NCBI RefSeq assembly: GCF_001984055.1
Contig: NZ_LYVO01000032.1
Coordinates: forward strand, 1 to 64,000
DNA from: Variovorax sp. KK3
Lineage (GTDB): Bacteria > Pseudomonadota > Gammaproteobacteria > Burkholderiales > Burkholderiaceae_C
DNA: 64,000 nt
Direction of reading: 5' to 3'
The translations under genes were made by a program, and so were the position numbers. Under the pieces are notes generated by a model. It ran no database searches. It was not told where the DNA came from and saw only the letters and a list, made by a program, of their open reading frames with translations. This document shows, in pieces, positions 15,343-23,390 of the stretch (its first letter is position 1; every line of letters starts with the position of its first letter).

Positions 15343-16625
15343 CAGCGGCCGGCACGGATGGCGGCACGGCCGGCGAACGCGGCATCGCGTCCCAGCTCGG
15401 CCTCGATCAGGAGCAGGCGGTTGTACTTGGCCATGCGGTCCGAGCGGCAAAGCGACCCGGTCTTGATCTGCGTCGCGGCCGTGCACACACTCAGGTCGGC
15501 GATGGTGGTGTCCTCGGTCTCGCCCGATCGGTGCGACACCACGGCGGTGTAGCCGGCGCGGTCGGCCATCGCGATGGCCGCGAGCGTTTCGGTCAGCGTG
15601 CCGATCTGGTTGGGCTTGATCAGGATCGAGTTGGCCGCACCGCTCGCGATGCCCCGCTGCAGGATCTCGGTGTTGGTGACGAACAGGTCGTCGCCGACCA
15701 GCTGCACGCGGTGGCCCAGCTTCGCCGTCAACTGCGCCCAGCCTTCCCAGTCGTCTTCGGCCATGCCGTCTTCGATGGTGACGATGGGGTAGGCATCGAC
15801 CCATCCGGCCAGGTAGTCGGCGAACTGCGACGAATCGAACTGACGGGCTTCCGATGCCAGCGTGTACTGCCCACCCTTGTGGAACTCGGAGCTCGCCACG
15901 TCCAGGCCCAGCGCGATGTCCTCACCGGCCGCGAACCCCGCCTGCCCGATCGCGGCGAGGATGACTTCGATCGCCGCCTCGTTCGACGGCAGGTCGGGCG
16001 CGAAGCCGCCCTCGTCACCCACCGCGGTCGACAAGCCCCGATGCTTGAGCAAGCCCTTCAGCGAATGGAACACCTCGACGCCCCAGCGCATCGCCTCCGA
16101 AAAGCTCGGCGCGCCCCACGGGACGATCATGAATTCCTGCATGTCGACGTTGTTGTCGGCATGCGCACCGCCGTTGACGATGTTCATCATCGGCAGCGGC
16201 AGCACCGGCTTGCGCTCGCCGCCGATGTGGCGATACAGCGCGGTGCCGGCAGAAGCCGCCGCGGCCTTGGCCGCAGCGAGCGACACCGCGAGGATCGCGT
16301 TCGCGCCGAGCCGCGACTTGGTCGGCGTTCCGTCGAGTTCGATCATGCGGCGATCGATCGCAGGCTGGTCGTCGCCAGCGCAGCCGACCAGCGCCTCGCG
16401 CAGCGCGCCGTTCACATGCCCGACCGCGCGCGTGACGCCCTTGCCGCCGTAGCGCTTCGCATCGCCGTCGCGCAGCTCGATCGCCTCACGCGCGCCGGTC
16501 GAGGCACCGGAGGGCGAGGCGGCGAAGCCCTTCGCGCCGTCCGACAGCACGACCTCGGCGGCCACCGTCGGGTTGCCGCGCGAGTCGAGGATCTCGAAGC
16601 CGCGGACGTGTTGAATCGTTGCCAT
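15342..16625 (-). CDS. eno: Enolase
   Basis: A 427-residue enolase converting 2-phosphoglycerate to phosphoenolpyruvate in the cytoplasm. Family landmarks are the N-terminal EILDSRGNPTVAAEV, PSGASTGAREAIELRDGD, the LPLPMMNIVNGGAHADNNVDMQEFM metal-site region, IKPNQIGTLTET and the SHRSGETEDTTIADL signature. It is full length. It is the last gene after ttuD and pyk (15-bp gap to pyk), so it serves glycerate-derived 2-phosphoglycerate. In related bacteria the housekeeping enolase usually sits near pyrG/kdsA, so this may be a second, pathway-dedicated copy; that is an inference. Confidence 0.97.
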   Translation of the reverse strand: MATIQHVRGFEILDSRGNPTVAAEVVLSDGAKGFAASPSGASTGAREAIELRDGDAKRYGGKGVTRAVGHVNGALREALVGCAGDDQPAIDRRMIELDGTPTKSRLGANAILAVSLAAAKAAAASAGTALYRHIGGERKPVLPLPMMNIVNGGAHADNNVDMQEFMIVPWGAPSFSEAMRWGVEVFHSLKGLLKHRGLSTAVGDEGGFAPDLPSNEAAIEVILAAIGQAGFAAGEDIALGLDVASSEFHKGGQYTLASEARQFDSSQFADYLAGWVDAYPIVTIEDGMAEDDWEGWAQLTAKLGHRVQLVGDDLFVTNTEILQRGIASGAANSILIKPNQIGTLTETLAAIAMADRAGYTAVVSHRSGETEDTTIADLSVCTAATQIKTGSLCRSDRMAKYNRLLLIEAELGRDAAFAGRAAIRAGR

Positions 16626-16640
16626 GAATGTGGCTCCCTT

Positions 16641-18056
16641 TCAGATCTGCGCGATGCGCAGCAGGTTGGTGGTGCCGGAGGTGCCGAAGGGCATGCCGGC
16701 CGAGATGACGACGGTCTGCCCCGCCGTGCCGAAGCCTTCTTTCTGCGCGGTGCGGCAGGCGAGTTCGCTCATCTCCGGCACGTCCACCACTTCATGGCAG
16801 AGCACCGCGTGGACGCCCCAGGCGAGCGCCAGGCGCCGCGCGGTGGCGAGGCGGGGTGTCATGCCGAGGATGGGCGCGCGCGGCCGTTCGCGGGCCATGC
16901 GCAGGGCCGAGTAGCCCGAGCTGGTGTAGGCCACTGTGGCGGCTGCATTGAGCAAGCCGGTGATATCGCGCATCGCGGCGCCGATGGCATCTGCCGTGCG
17001 TGCCAGCGGCTCTGCGCGCGACGCGTCGATGGCCGCACGGTAGTTCGGATCGCCCTCGGTGTGCGTGATGATGCTGCTCATCATCTTCACCGCCTCGACC
17101 GGGTAGCGGCCGCTGGCCGATTCGGCCGACAGCATCACCGCGTCGGCGCCTTCGTAGATGGCGGTCGCCACGTCCGAAGCCTCGGCCCGCGTGGGCACCG
17201 GCGCGGTCACCATCGATTCGAGCATCTGCGTGGCGACGATCACCGGCTTGCCCGCCCGGCGGCATGCGCGGATGATCCGCTTCTGGATCGAGGGCACCTG
17301 CTCCGCCGGCATCTCGACGCCCAGGTCGCCGCGGGCCACCATCACGGCGTCGGTCTCGGCGAGGATGGCGTCGAGCGATGCGATGGCCGCCGGCTTCTCG
17401 AGCTTGGCCACGATGCCGGCGCGCCCGCCGATCACCTCGCGCCCCTCGACGATGTCCTCGGCCCGCTGCACGAAGGACAACGCGACCCAGTCGATGCCGA
17501 GCGTGAGCCCGTAGGCCAGGTCGGCGCGGTCCTTCGAGGTCATGGCGCTGAGCGGCAGCACCACACCCGGCACGTTCACGCCCTTGCGGTCCGACAGCTT
17601 GCCGCCGTTGACCACGCGGGTCTCGGCGAAGTCCTTGCCGAACTTTTCGACGCGCAGCCGCAGCCGGCCATCGTCGAGCAGCAGGTCGGTGCCGGCTTCC
17701 AGCGCCGCGAAGATCTCGGGATGCGGCAGCGCCACGCGTTCCGCGCTGCCGGGCGTCTTCGTGTCCAGGTCGAGCCGGAAGGCCTTGCCCTCGACCAGCT
17801 CGATCGGTCCATTGGGAAAGGTGCCGATGCGCAGCTTGGGGCCCTGCAGGTCGAGCAGCACGCCGATCGGACGGCCGCTGTCGCGCTCCACTTCGCGGAT
17901 CAGGTCGAGACGCCGCTTGTGGTCCTCGTGCGTGCCGTGGCTGAAATTGAGGCGGAACACGTCGGCCCCGGCATCGAACAGGGCCTGGATGGTCTGCCGC
18001 TCGTCGCTGGCGGGGCCCAGGGTCGCGACGATCTTCGCGTGCTTGCTTCGTTTCAT
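16641..18056 (-). CDS. pyk: Pyruvate kinase
   Basis: A 471-residue enzyme converting PEP and ADP to pyruvate and ATP. Seen in order: KIVATLGPASD, RLNFSHGTHEDH, DLQGPKLRIG, the catalytic-Lys region VAKLEKPAAIASLDAI, MVARGDLGVEMP, ATQMLESM and the C-terminal nucleotide/effector domain. One base separates it from the ttuD stop, and eno follows after 15 bp, so the two steps from 2-phosphoglycerate to pyruvate are co-transcribed with glycerate kinase. Confidence 0.97.
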   Translation of the reverse strand: MKRSKHAKIVATLGPASDERQTIQALFDAGADVFRLNFSHGTHEDHKRRLDLIREVERDSGRPIGVLLDLQGPKLRIGTFPNGPIELVEGKAFRLDLDTKTPGSAERVALPHPEIFAALEAGTDLLLDDGRLRLRVEKFGKDFAETRVVNGGKLSDRKGVNVPGVVLPLSAMTSKDRADLAYGLTLGIDWVALSFVQRAEDIVEGREVIGGRAGIVAKLEKPAAIASLDAILAETDAVMVARGDLGVEMPAEQVPSIQKRIIRACRRAGKPVIVATQMLESMVTAPVPTRAEASDVATAIYEGADAVMLSAESASGRYPVEAVKMMSSIITHTEGDPNYRAAIDASRAEPLARTADAIGAAMRDITGLLNAAATVAYTSSGYSALRMARERPRAPILGMTPRLATARRLALAWGVHAVLCHEVVDVPEMSELACRTAQKEGFGTAGQTVVISAGMPFGTSGTTNLLRIAQI

Positions 18057-18057
18057 T

Positions 18058-19362
18058 TCAATCCTTCCGGGGCGCGATCACAATCGCGCGAAAGTCGTTC
18101 ACGTTGGTGAGGGTCGGGCCGGTCACCACGGCATCGCCGAGCGCGCCGAAGAAGCCGTGCCCGTCGTTGCGGTCGAGGTGGTCGCGCGGCTTCAGGCCTT
18201 GCGCGCGGGCACGCGTCAGCGTGTCGGGCGCCAGCAGCGCGCCGGCGATCTCTTCCTGGCCGTCGACGCCGTCGGTGTCGCCGGCCAGTGCGTGGATGCC
18301 GGGCTCGCCATCCAGTGCAATGCCCAGGGCGAGCAAGAACTCGACGTTGCGCCCGCCCTGGCCTCGTTCGCCGTGCTTGCGCAGGGTGACGGTGGTTTCG
18401 CCGCCCGACAGCAGCACGCACGGCGCCTTCACGGGCTGCCCGCGGCGTGCCACCTGAAGCGCGATGCCCGCCAGCGTCTTCGCGACCTCGCGCGACTCGC
18501 CTTCGATCGCGTCGCCGAGGATGCAAGGGTCAAGCCCCGCATCACGCGCCACTGCGGCCGCCGCTTCCAAAGCCATCTGCGGTGTCGCGATGAAGCGGGT
18601 CTCGATGGACGGCAGGCGCGGGTCGCCGGCCTTCAGCGTCTCGCCCTCTCCGCTTTCGAGCAGGTCGAGCGCACGCGGCGTAACGTCGATCTCGTAGCGC
18701 CGCAGGATTTCCAATGCATCGGCGCAGGTCGTGGGATCGGGCACCGTCGGCCCCGAGGCGATGTCGATGGGATCGTCGCCCGGCACGTCCGAGAGCAGCA
18801 GGTTCAGCACGCGCGCCGGGTGGCAGGCCTCAGCCAGTCGACCGCCCTGGATGCCCGAGAGGTGGCGGCGCACGCAGTTCATCTCGGTGATGCTGGCGCC
18901 ACTGGCGAGCAACGCGGCGTTGAGCGCCTGCAGGTCCTGCAGCGTCAAGCCGGGCAGCGGCAACGGCAGCAGTGAGGAGCCGCCACCGGAAATCAGGCAC
19001 AGCACGAGGTCGTCGCTCGTCAGGCCGCGCACCGCTTCCAGCATGCGCTTGGCAGCAGCTTCGCCGGCCGCATCGGGCACCGGGTGGGCCGCTTCGACGA
19101 TCTGGATGCGCTCGCAGGGCACCGCATAGCCGTAGCGCGTCACGACCAGCCCGCCGAGCGGACCGCGCCAGTGCGCTTCGACCGCACGCGCCATCGCGGC
19201 CGAGGCCTTGCCGGCGCCGACCACCACCAGCCGGCCCTTGGGCGGCTGCGGCAGGTGGCGCGGCACGCACAGCGCTGGCTGCGCGGCGGCGATGGCTGCG
19301 TCGAACATGGCGCGCAGCAGTTCGCGGGGCCCGGTGGAATTCATGAGGGCGGCCATCTGCAT
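18058..19362 (-). CDS. ttuD: Glycerate 2-kinase (TtuD/GckA, MOFRL family)
   Basis: A kinase that phosphorylates glycerate, giving 2-phosphoglycerate. Family signatures include VVVGAGKASAAMARAVE, EAAHPVPDAAG, LCLISGGGSSLLPLPLPGL, NCVRRHLSGIQGGRLA, LLSDVPGDDPIDIASGPT, the MOFRL-domain LLSGGETTVTL and ALAGDTDGVDG. With the ATG at 19362, which overlaps the dctA stop (TGATG), it is 434 residues. In-frame ATGs at 19356 and 19344 are alternatives, the last (MNSTGPRELL) best matching the usual family start. It is tightly followed by pyk and eno, the next two pathway steps. Confidence 0.93.
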   Translation of the reverse strand: MQMAALMNSTGPRELLRAMFDAAIAAAQPALCVPRHLPQPPKGRLVVVGAGKASAAMARAVEAHWRGPLGGLVVTRYGYAVPCERIQIVEAAHPVPDAAGEAAAKRMLEAVRGLTSDDLVLCLISGGGSSLLPLPLPGLTLQDLQALNAALLASGASITEMNCVRRHLSGIQGGRLAEACHPARVLNLLLSDVPGDDPIDIASGPTVPDPTTCADALEILRRYEIDVTPRALDLLESGEGETLKAGDPRLPSIETRFIATPQMALEAAAAVARDAGLDPCILGDAIEGESREVAKTLAGIALQVARRGQPVKAPCVLLSGGETTVTLRKHGERGQGGRNVEFLLALGIALDGEPGIHALAGDTDGVDGQEEIAGALLAPDTLTRARAQGLKPRDHLDRNDGHGFFGALGDAVVTGPTLTNVNDFRAIVIAPRKD

Positions 19363-20714
19363 CAGGCCGCGATGCGCTCGCCGTCGAGCGCCACGCGGAT
19401 CGGCTTGACATTGCTGCCTTCGTCCTCGCCCTCGTACAGCTCTTCCAGGTTCTCGGGATCGCTCTTGCCGTCGAGCACCTGCGACAGCCGGTCGCGGTCC
19501 ACCGCGCCGACCCAGCGGGCGATGGCGATGGTGCCCACCGCGTTGCCGATGGTGTTGGTGATGGCGCGCGCCTCCGACATGAAGCGGTCGACGCCAAGCA
19601 GCAGCACCATGCCGGCCACCGGGATCTTGCCCATCGACGCGAGCGTGGCCGCCAGCGTGATGAAGCCCGAGCCCGTGACGCCCGCCGAGCCTTTCGAGGT
19701 CAGCAGCAGCACGCCCAGCACCACGAGCTGATCGGTCAGCGTGAGCGGCGTGTTGGTGGCCTGGGCGATGAAGATCGCTGCCATCGTGTAATAGATGCAC
19801 TGGCCGTCGGGGTTGAACGTCAGGCCCGACGGCACGACCAGCCCCACCACCGGCTTCGAGACGCCGGCATGCTCGAGCTTGCGCATCAGCTGCGGCACCA
19901 CCGATTCCGACGAGCTGGTGCCCAGCACCGTGAACAGCTCGTCCTTGATGTACTTGAGGAACTTCCACAAGCTGAACCCCGACATCCGCGCGATGAGCCC
20001 GAGCACGATCGCAACGAACAGGAAGCAGGTGATGTACATCGTGCCCATCAGCTTGCCCAGCGACACCACCGAGCCCAGCCCGTACTTGCCGACGGTGAAG
20101 GCCATGGCGCCGAAAGCTGCCAGCGGCGCGAGCCGCATGATCATCCCGACCACCGAGAACACGCCGTGCGTGAACGAGTCGAGGAAGTCCACCACCGGCT
20201 TGGCGCGCGGCCCGATGTGCGACAGCGCGATGCCGAACATCGTGGCGAACACCAGGATCTGCAGGATGTCGTTGCGCGCCAGCGCGTCGACCACGCTGGT
20301 GGGCACCAGGTGCATGAGGAAGTCGACGAAGCCTTCGGGCCGGGCGCTGGCCGCCGTGTAGCCCGCGATGGCCTTGGTGTCGAGCTGCGCCGGGTCGATG
20401 TTCATGCCGTTGCCGGGGCCGACCACGTTGACGACCACCAGCCCCAGCGCCAGCGCGAAGGTGGAGAGAATCTCGAAATAGATCAGGGCCCGCACGCCGA
20501 CGCGGCCGAGCTCCTTCATGTTCTCCATCCGGGCGATGCCCAGCACCACGGTGGCGAAGATGATCGGTGCGAACACCATCTTGATCAGCTTGATGAAGAC
20601 GTCGCCCATCGGCTTGAGGTCGCTGCCGAGATGGGGGGCGAAAAGTCCCAGGGCCGCACCGGCGAACACGCCGATGAGCACCTGGACGTACAGCTTGCCG
20701 AAGAAGCGGCGCAT
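19362..20714 (-). CDS. dctA: C4-dicarboxylate:cation symporter DctA
   Basis: A 450-residue inner-membrane transporter of the DAACS family, importing succinate, malate, fumarate and, in related systems, tartrate. The sequence MRRFFGKLYVQVLIGVFAGAALGLFAP starts the first helix. The substrate-site signatures GTSSSESVVPQLMRKLEHAGV (positions 20-40 of that region), PSGLTFNPDGQ and the SKGSAGVTGSGFITLAATLA hairpin are present, as is a late FMSEARAITNTIGNAVGTIAI motif. The ATG at 20714 follows AGGAGAC. It overlaps ttuD by 3 bp. The pairing with ttuC and ttuD suggests uptake of tartrate or a similar hydroxy-dicarboxylate. Confidence 0.95.
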   Translation of the reverse strand: MRRFFGKLYVQVLIGVFAGAALGLFAPHLGSDLKPMGDVFIKLIKMVFAPIIFATVVLGIARMENMKELGRVGVRALIYFEILSTFALALGLVVVNVVGPGNGMNIDPAQLDTKAIAGYTAASARPEGFVDFLMHLVPTSVVDALARNDILQILVFATMFGIALSHIGPRAKPVVDFLDSFTHGVFSVVGMIMRLAPLAAFGAMAFTVGKYGLGSVVSLGKLMGTMYITCFLFVAIVLGLIARMSGFSLWKFLKYIKDELFTVLGTSSSESVVPQLMRKLEHAGVSKPVVGLVVPSGLTFNPDGQCIYYTMAAIFIAQATNTPLTLTDQLVVLGVLLLTSKGSAGVTGSGFITLAATLASMGKIPVAGMVLLLGVDRFMSEARAITNTIGNAVGTIAIARWVGAVDRDRLSQVLDGKSDPENLEELYEGEDEGSNVKPIRVALDGERIAA

Positions 20715-20810
20715 GGTCTTGTCTCCTGGTGGATGTGTAGGCACGAGTTCGCCCCTGCGGCGCTTGGCGGCCGCTTCGGGTCGGGGGGCGGCGCATGCCG
20801 CGCGACCCCG

Positions 20811-20850
20811 GTTCAGAAAAGAAGCCCCGGCTGCTGGTGCGCAGCGGGGC
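20811..20850 (-). terminator. Intrinsic terminator between ttuC and dctA
   Basis: On the minus strand the 10-bp arm at 20841-20850 pairs with 20824-20834 (one bulge) around the 6-nt loop GCACCA, and is followed by TTCTTTTCT. It begins 8 bp after the ttuC stop. It should end much of the ttuC transcript before dctA, implying partial read-through or a second promoter for dctA-ttuD-pyk-eno in the 96 bp that follow. Confidence 0.7.
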
Positions 20851-20858
20851 GGGGCCCG

Positions 20859-21947
20859 TCAGGCGGCCTTGCGTTGCGCGCCGCCGGTGACCTGGTCGCA
20901 CACGGCCTTGGTCACGTCGGCGGTGGTCGCCGTGCCGCCCAGGTCGCGGGTGTGCAGCGAGGTGTCGGCCGTGACCTTCTCGATGGCCTGCATCACGCGC
21001 CGGGCGGCGTCGTTCTCGCCCAGGTGCTCCAGCAGCATCACGACCGACCAGAAGGTGCCGACCGGATTCGCCAGGCCCTTGCCCATGATGTCGAAGGCCG
21101 AGCCGTGGATGGGCTCGAACATCGACGGGTAGCGGTGCTCGGGGTCGATGTTGCCGGTGGGCGCGATGCCCAGGCTGCCGGCCAGCGCGGCGGCCAGGTC
21201 GCTCAGGATGTCGGCGTGCAGGTTGGTCGCGACGATGGTGTCGAGCGAGGCCGGGCGGTTGATCATGCGGGCCGTCGATGCGTCGACCAGTTCCTTGTCC
21301 CAGGTCACGTCGGGGAACTCCTTGGAGATCTGCAGCGCGATCTCGTCCCACATCACCATCGCATGGCGCTGGGCGTTGCTCTTGGTGATGACGGTCAGCA
21401 GCTTGCGGGGGCGGGACTGGGCCAGCTTGAAGGCGAAGCGCATGATGCGCTCGACGCCGGCGCGGGTCATCATGCTGACGTCCGTCGCGGCTTCGATCGG
21501 GTGGCCCTGGTGCACGCGGCCGCCGACGCCGGAATATTCGCCTTCGGAGTTTTCACGCACGATGACCCAGTTCAGGTCGTCCGGGCCGCAGCGCTTCAGC
21601 GGGCCGTCGATGCCGGGCAGGATGCGCGTGGGCCGCACGTTGGCGTACTGGTCGAAGCCCTGGCAGATCTTCAGGCGCAGACCCCACAGCGTGATGTGGT
21701 CGGGGATGTGCGGGTCGCCGGCCGAGCCGAACAGGATCGCGTCCTTGTCGCGCAGGGCGTCGAGGCCGTCGTCGGGCATCATCACGCCGTGCTCGCGGAA
21801 GTAGTCGCCGCCCCAGTCGAAATCCTCGAACTCGAACTTGAAGGTGCTGCTGGCGGAGGCCAGTGCTTCCAGCACCTGCTGGCCGGCGGGCACGACTTCC
21901 TTGCCGATGCCGTCGCCGGGGATGGTTGCGATCTTGTACGTCTTCAT
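20859..21947 (-). CDS. ttuC: Tartrate dehydrogenase / D-malate dehydrogenase (decarboxylating)
   Basis: A 362-residue beta-decarboxylating dehydrogenase of the isopropylmalate/isocitrate family, NAD- and Mn/Mg-dependent. Landmarks are IATIPGDGIGKEVVPAG, LFGSAGDP, the substrate-binding arginines in YANVRPTRILPG and IVRENSEGEYSGVGGRVHQG, TKSNAQRHAMVMWDE, NLHADILSDLAAAL and EPIHGSAFDIMGKGLANP. The ENSEGEYSG stretch is typical of TtuC/DmlA rather than LeuB. Known members convert tartrate isomers to oxaloglycolate or glycerate and D-malate to pyruvate. ACGGAGACACACC precedes the ATG. It is divergent from a LysR gene and leads the tartrate block. Confidence 0.92.
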   Translation of the reverse strand: MKTYKIATIPGDGIGKEVVPAGQQVLEALASASSTFKFEFEDFDWGGDYFREHGVMMPDDGLDALRDKDAILFGSAGDPHIPDHITLWGLRLKICQGFDQYANVRPTRILPGIDGPLKRCGPDDLNWVIVRENSEGEYSGVGGRVHQGHPIEAATDVSMMTRAGVERIMRFAFKLAQSRPRKLLTVITKSNAQRHAMVMWDEIALQISKEFPDVTWDKELVDASTARMINRPASLDTIVATNLHADILSDLAAALAGSLGIAPTGNIDPEHRYPSMFEPIHGSAFDIMGKGLANPVGTFWSVVMLLEHLGENDAARRVMQAIEKVTADTSLHTRDLGGTATTADVTKAVCDQVTGGAQRKAA

Positions 21948-22035
21948 GGTGTGTCTCCGTGTGGTGATGTGGTGGTGGTGTGGTGAAGGGGTAGAGGTAC
22001 TGTAGGCAGTCGACACCCCTTCGACACAGCGTTAG

Positions 22036-22064
22036 AGTGAAGCCATCGTTAACCTGAATTCAAC
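22036..22064. promoter_or_regulatory. Shared LysR-type operator, copy 2 (ttuC/LysR intergenic)
   Basis: The 29-bp partner of 15298-15326 (25 of 29 identical). The core GTTAACCTGAATTCAAC is a 17-bp imperfect dyad compatible with the T-N11-A LysR pattern. It lies 89-117 bp upstream of ttuC and ends 13 bp before the LysR ATG, so bound regulator could both activate ttuC and repress its own gene. Confidence 0.7.
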
Positions 22065-22076
22065 AGTCAGCCCATC

Positions 22077-23003
22077 ATGGCCAACGCCATCCTGCCCTCG
22101 GACCTCGGCTTCTTTTCTTCGCTTGCCAGTGCCGGCAGCCTGAGCGCGGCGGCGCGCGAACTCGGCATCACCACGCCCGCGGTCAGCAAGCACCTGGCGT
22201 TGATGGAAACGCGCATCGGCGTGCCGCTGGTCAACCGCACCACGCGACGCATGAGCCTCACGCCCGAGGGCGAGGTGTACCTGGAGCATGCGCGCCGCAT
22301 CCTCGGCGAAATCGATGGCATGGCGCAGGTGCTCGGCGTTTCCAAGGCCACGCCCAAGGGCCTGCTGCGCGTCAATGCCACGCTGGGCTTCGGCCGCAGC
22401 CACGTGGCGCCGCTCATCTCCCGCTTCGTGCGCAAGCACCCCGAGGTGGAAGTGCAACTGCAGCTGTCGGTCAACCCGCCGGCGCCGACCGACGACCTGT
22501 TCGACGTCTGCGTGCGCTTCGGCGCCCCGCCCGACAGCCGGCTGATCGCCCGCCACATCGCGCCCAACCGCCGCCTGCTGTGCGCGTCCCCGGCCTACCT
22601 GGCCCGGCGCGGCACCCCGAAGGTGCCGAGTGACCTCGGCAAGCACAACTGCATCGGCATCCGCCAGGGCGAAGAGGCCTACGGCGTCTGGCGCCTGACC
22701 AGCGGCCGCGGCAGTGGCGCCCGCAGCGAGGCCGTGAAGACGCGCGGCAACCTGGCCACCAACGACGGCGAGATCGCGGTGAACTGGGCGCTCGACGGCC
22801 ACGGCATTCTGATGCGGGCCGAATGGGACATCGAACGCTACCTGCGCAACGGCCGGCTGGTGCAGGTGCTGCCGCAGTACGCCACCCCTGACGCCGACAT
22901 CTACGCGGTGTACCCGCAGCGGCACCAGATGGCCGCGCGGGTGCGGGCGTTCGTGGACTTCCTGGCGCTGTCGTTCACGCAGCAGGCGGCGGCAAAGGGG
23001 TAG
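22077..23003 (+). CDS. LysR-family regulator of the tartrate block (DmlR/TtuA-like)
   Basis: A 308-residue regulator. The HTH at residues about 8-65 reads LGFFSSLASAGSLSAAARELGITTPAVSKHLALMETRIGVPLVNRTTRRMSLTPEG. The effector domain has the DmlR-type features GLLRVNATLGFGRSHVAPLI and DVCVRFGAPPDSRLIARHI. It is divergent from ttuC and has the shared operator directly upstream of its ATG. Control of ttuC, and probably of the Bug gene at 14233, is inferred from the duplicated operator. The effector may be tartrate or malate. Confidence 0.92.
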   Translation: MANAILPSDLGFFSSLASAGSLSAAARELGITTPAVSKHLALMETRIGVPLVNRTTRRMSLTPEGEVYLEHARRILGEIDGMAQVLGVSKATPKGLLRVNATLGFGRSHVAPLISRFVRKHPEVEVQLQLSVNPPAPTDDLFDVCVRFGAPPDSRLIARHIAPNRRLLCASPAYLARRGTPKVPSDLGKHNCIGIRQGEEAYGVWRLTSGRGSGARSEAVKTRGNLATNDGEIAVNWALDGHGILMRAEWDIERYLRNGRLVQVLPQYATPDADIYAVYPQRHQMAARVRAFVDFLALSFTQQAAAKG

Positions 23004-23016
23004 CGACGCGCTGCAG

Positions 23017-23301
23017 TCAGGGCGAGTACGGCGGCGCGTCGATCGCGGTGGGATTGGCCTGCAGCTGCTTGACCAGGTCACGCAGCTCGTCGAGCCGGTC
23101 GGGGCTGGGCTCGGGGTAGGTCATGCGCCACTGGTTCACCAGCCGCGACACCGAGGGGCGATCCAGCGCCTCGAGGCGCCGCAGCAGCTCGACCTGCTCG
23201 GCCGTGCGTCGGGCCTGCAGCTCGTCGCTGCGGTATTTTTCAAGGGCGACCAGAATGCAGGCCGCCAGCACGAAGGCGAAGAAGAAGCCAAATCTCAGCA
23301 C
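23017..23301 (-). CDS. Small single-pass membrane protein, function unknown
   Basis: A 94-residue protein from a GTG start with GGGGAA upstream; no in-frame ATG exists in the N-terminal region. It has one transmembrane helix (FGFFFAFVLAACILVAL, residues about 4-21), then a charged coiled-coil-like stretch (KYRSDELQARRTAEQVELLRRLEAL) and a Pro-rich end. I do not recognise the family. It ends 13 bp from the convergent LysR gene and lies 89 bp downstream of the acyl-CoA dehydrogenase on the same strand. Coding status is supported by codon usage and the helix pattern only. Confidence 0.55.
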   Translation of the reverse strand: MLRFGFFFAFVLAACILVALEKYRSDELQARRTAEQVELLRRLEALDRPSVSRLVNQWRMTYPEPSPDRLDELRDLVKQLQANPTAIDAPPYSP

Positions 23302-23390
23302 ACGACGTTCCCCGGACGGTTTCTTTTTGGAAGGGACAGTCCGGATTGTGCACGCGCGCGGGGTTGGTGGCCGCTGCGACGCCGGGAAGC

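Noticed and set aside
15531..18110. An 859-codon plus-strand open frame opposite eno and pyk
   Set aside because: It is antisense to two unmistakable glycolytic genes; long shadow frames are expected at this GC content, and its translation is low-complexity His/Arg/Gly-rich with no domain.
20715..21351. An upstream extension of the ttuD frame to about 1097 codons
   Set aside because: The frame passes through dctA and ttuC in another phase; the glycerate kinase family begins near 19344-19362.
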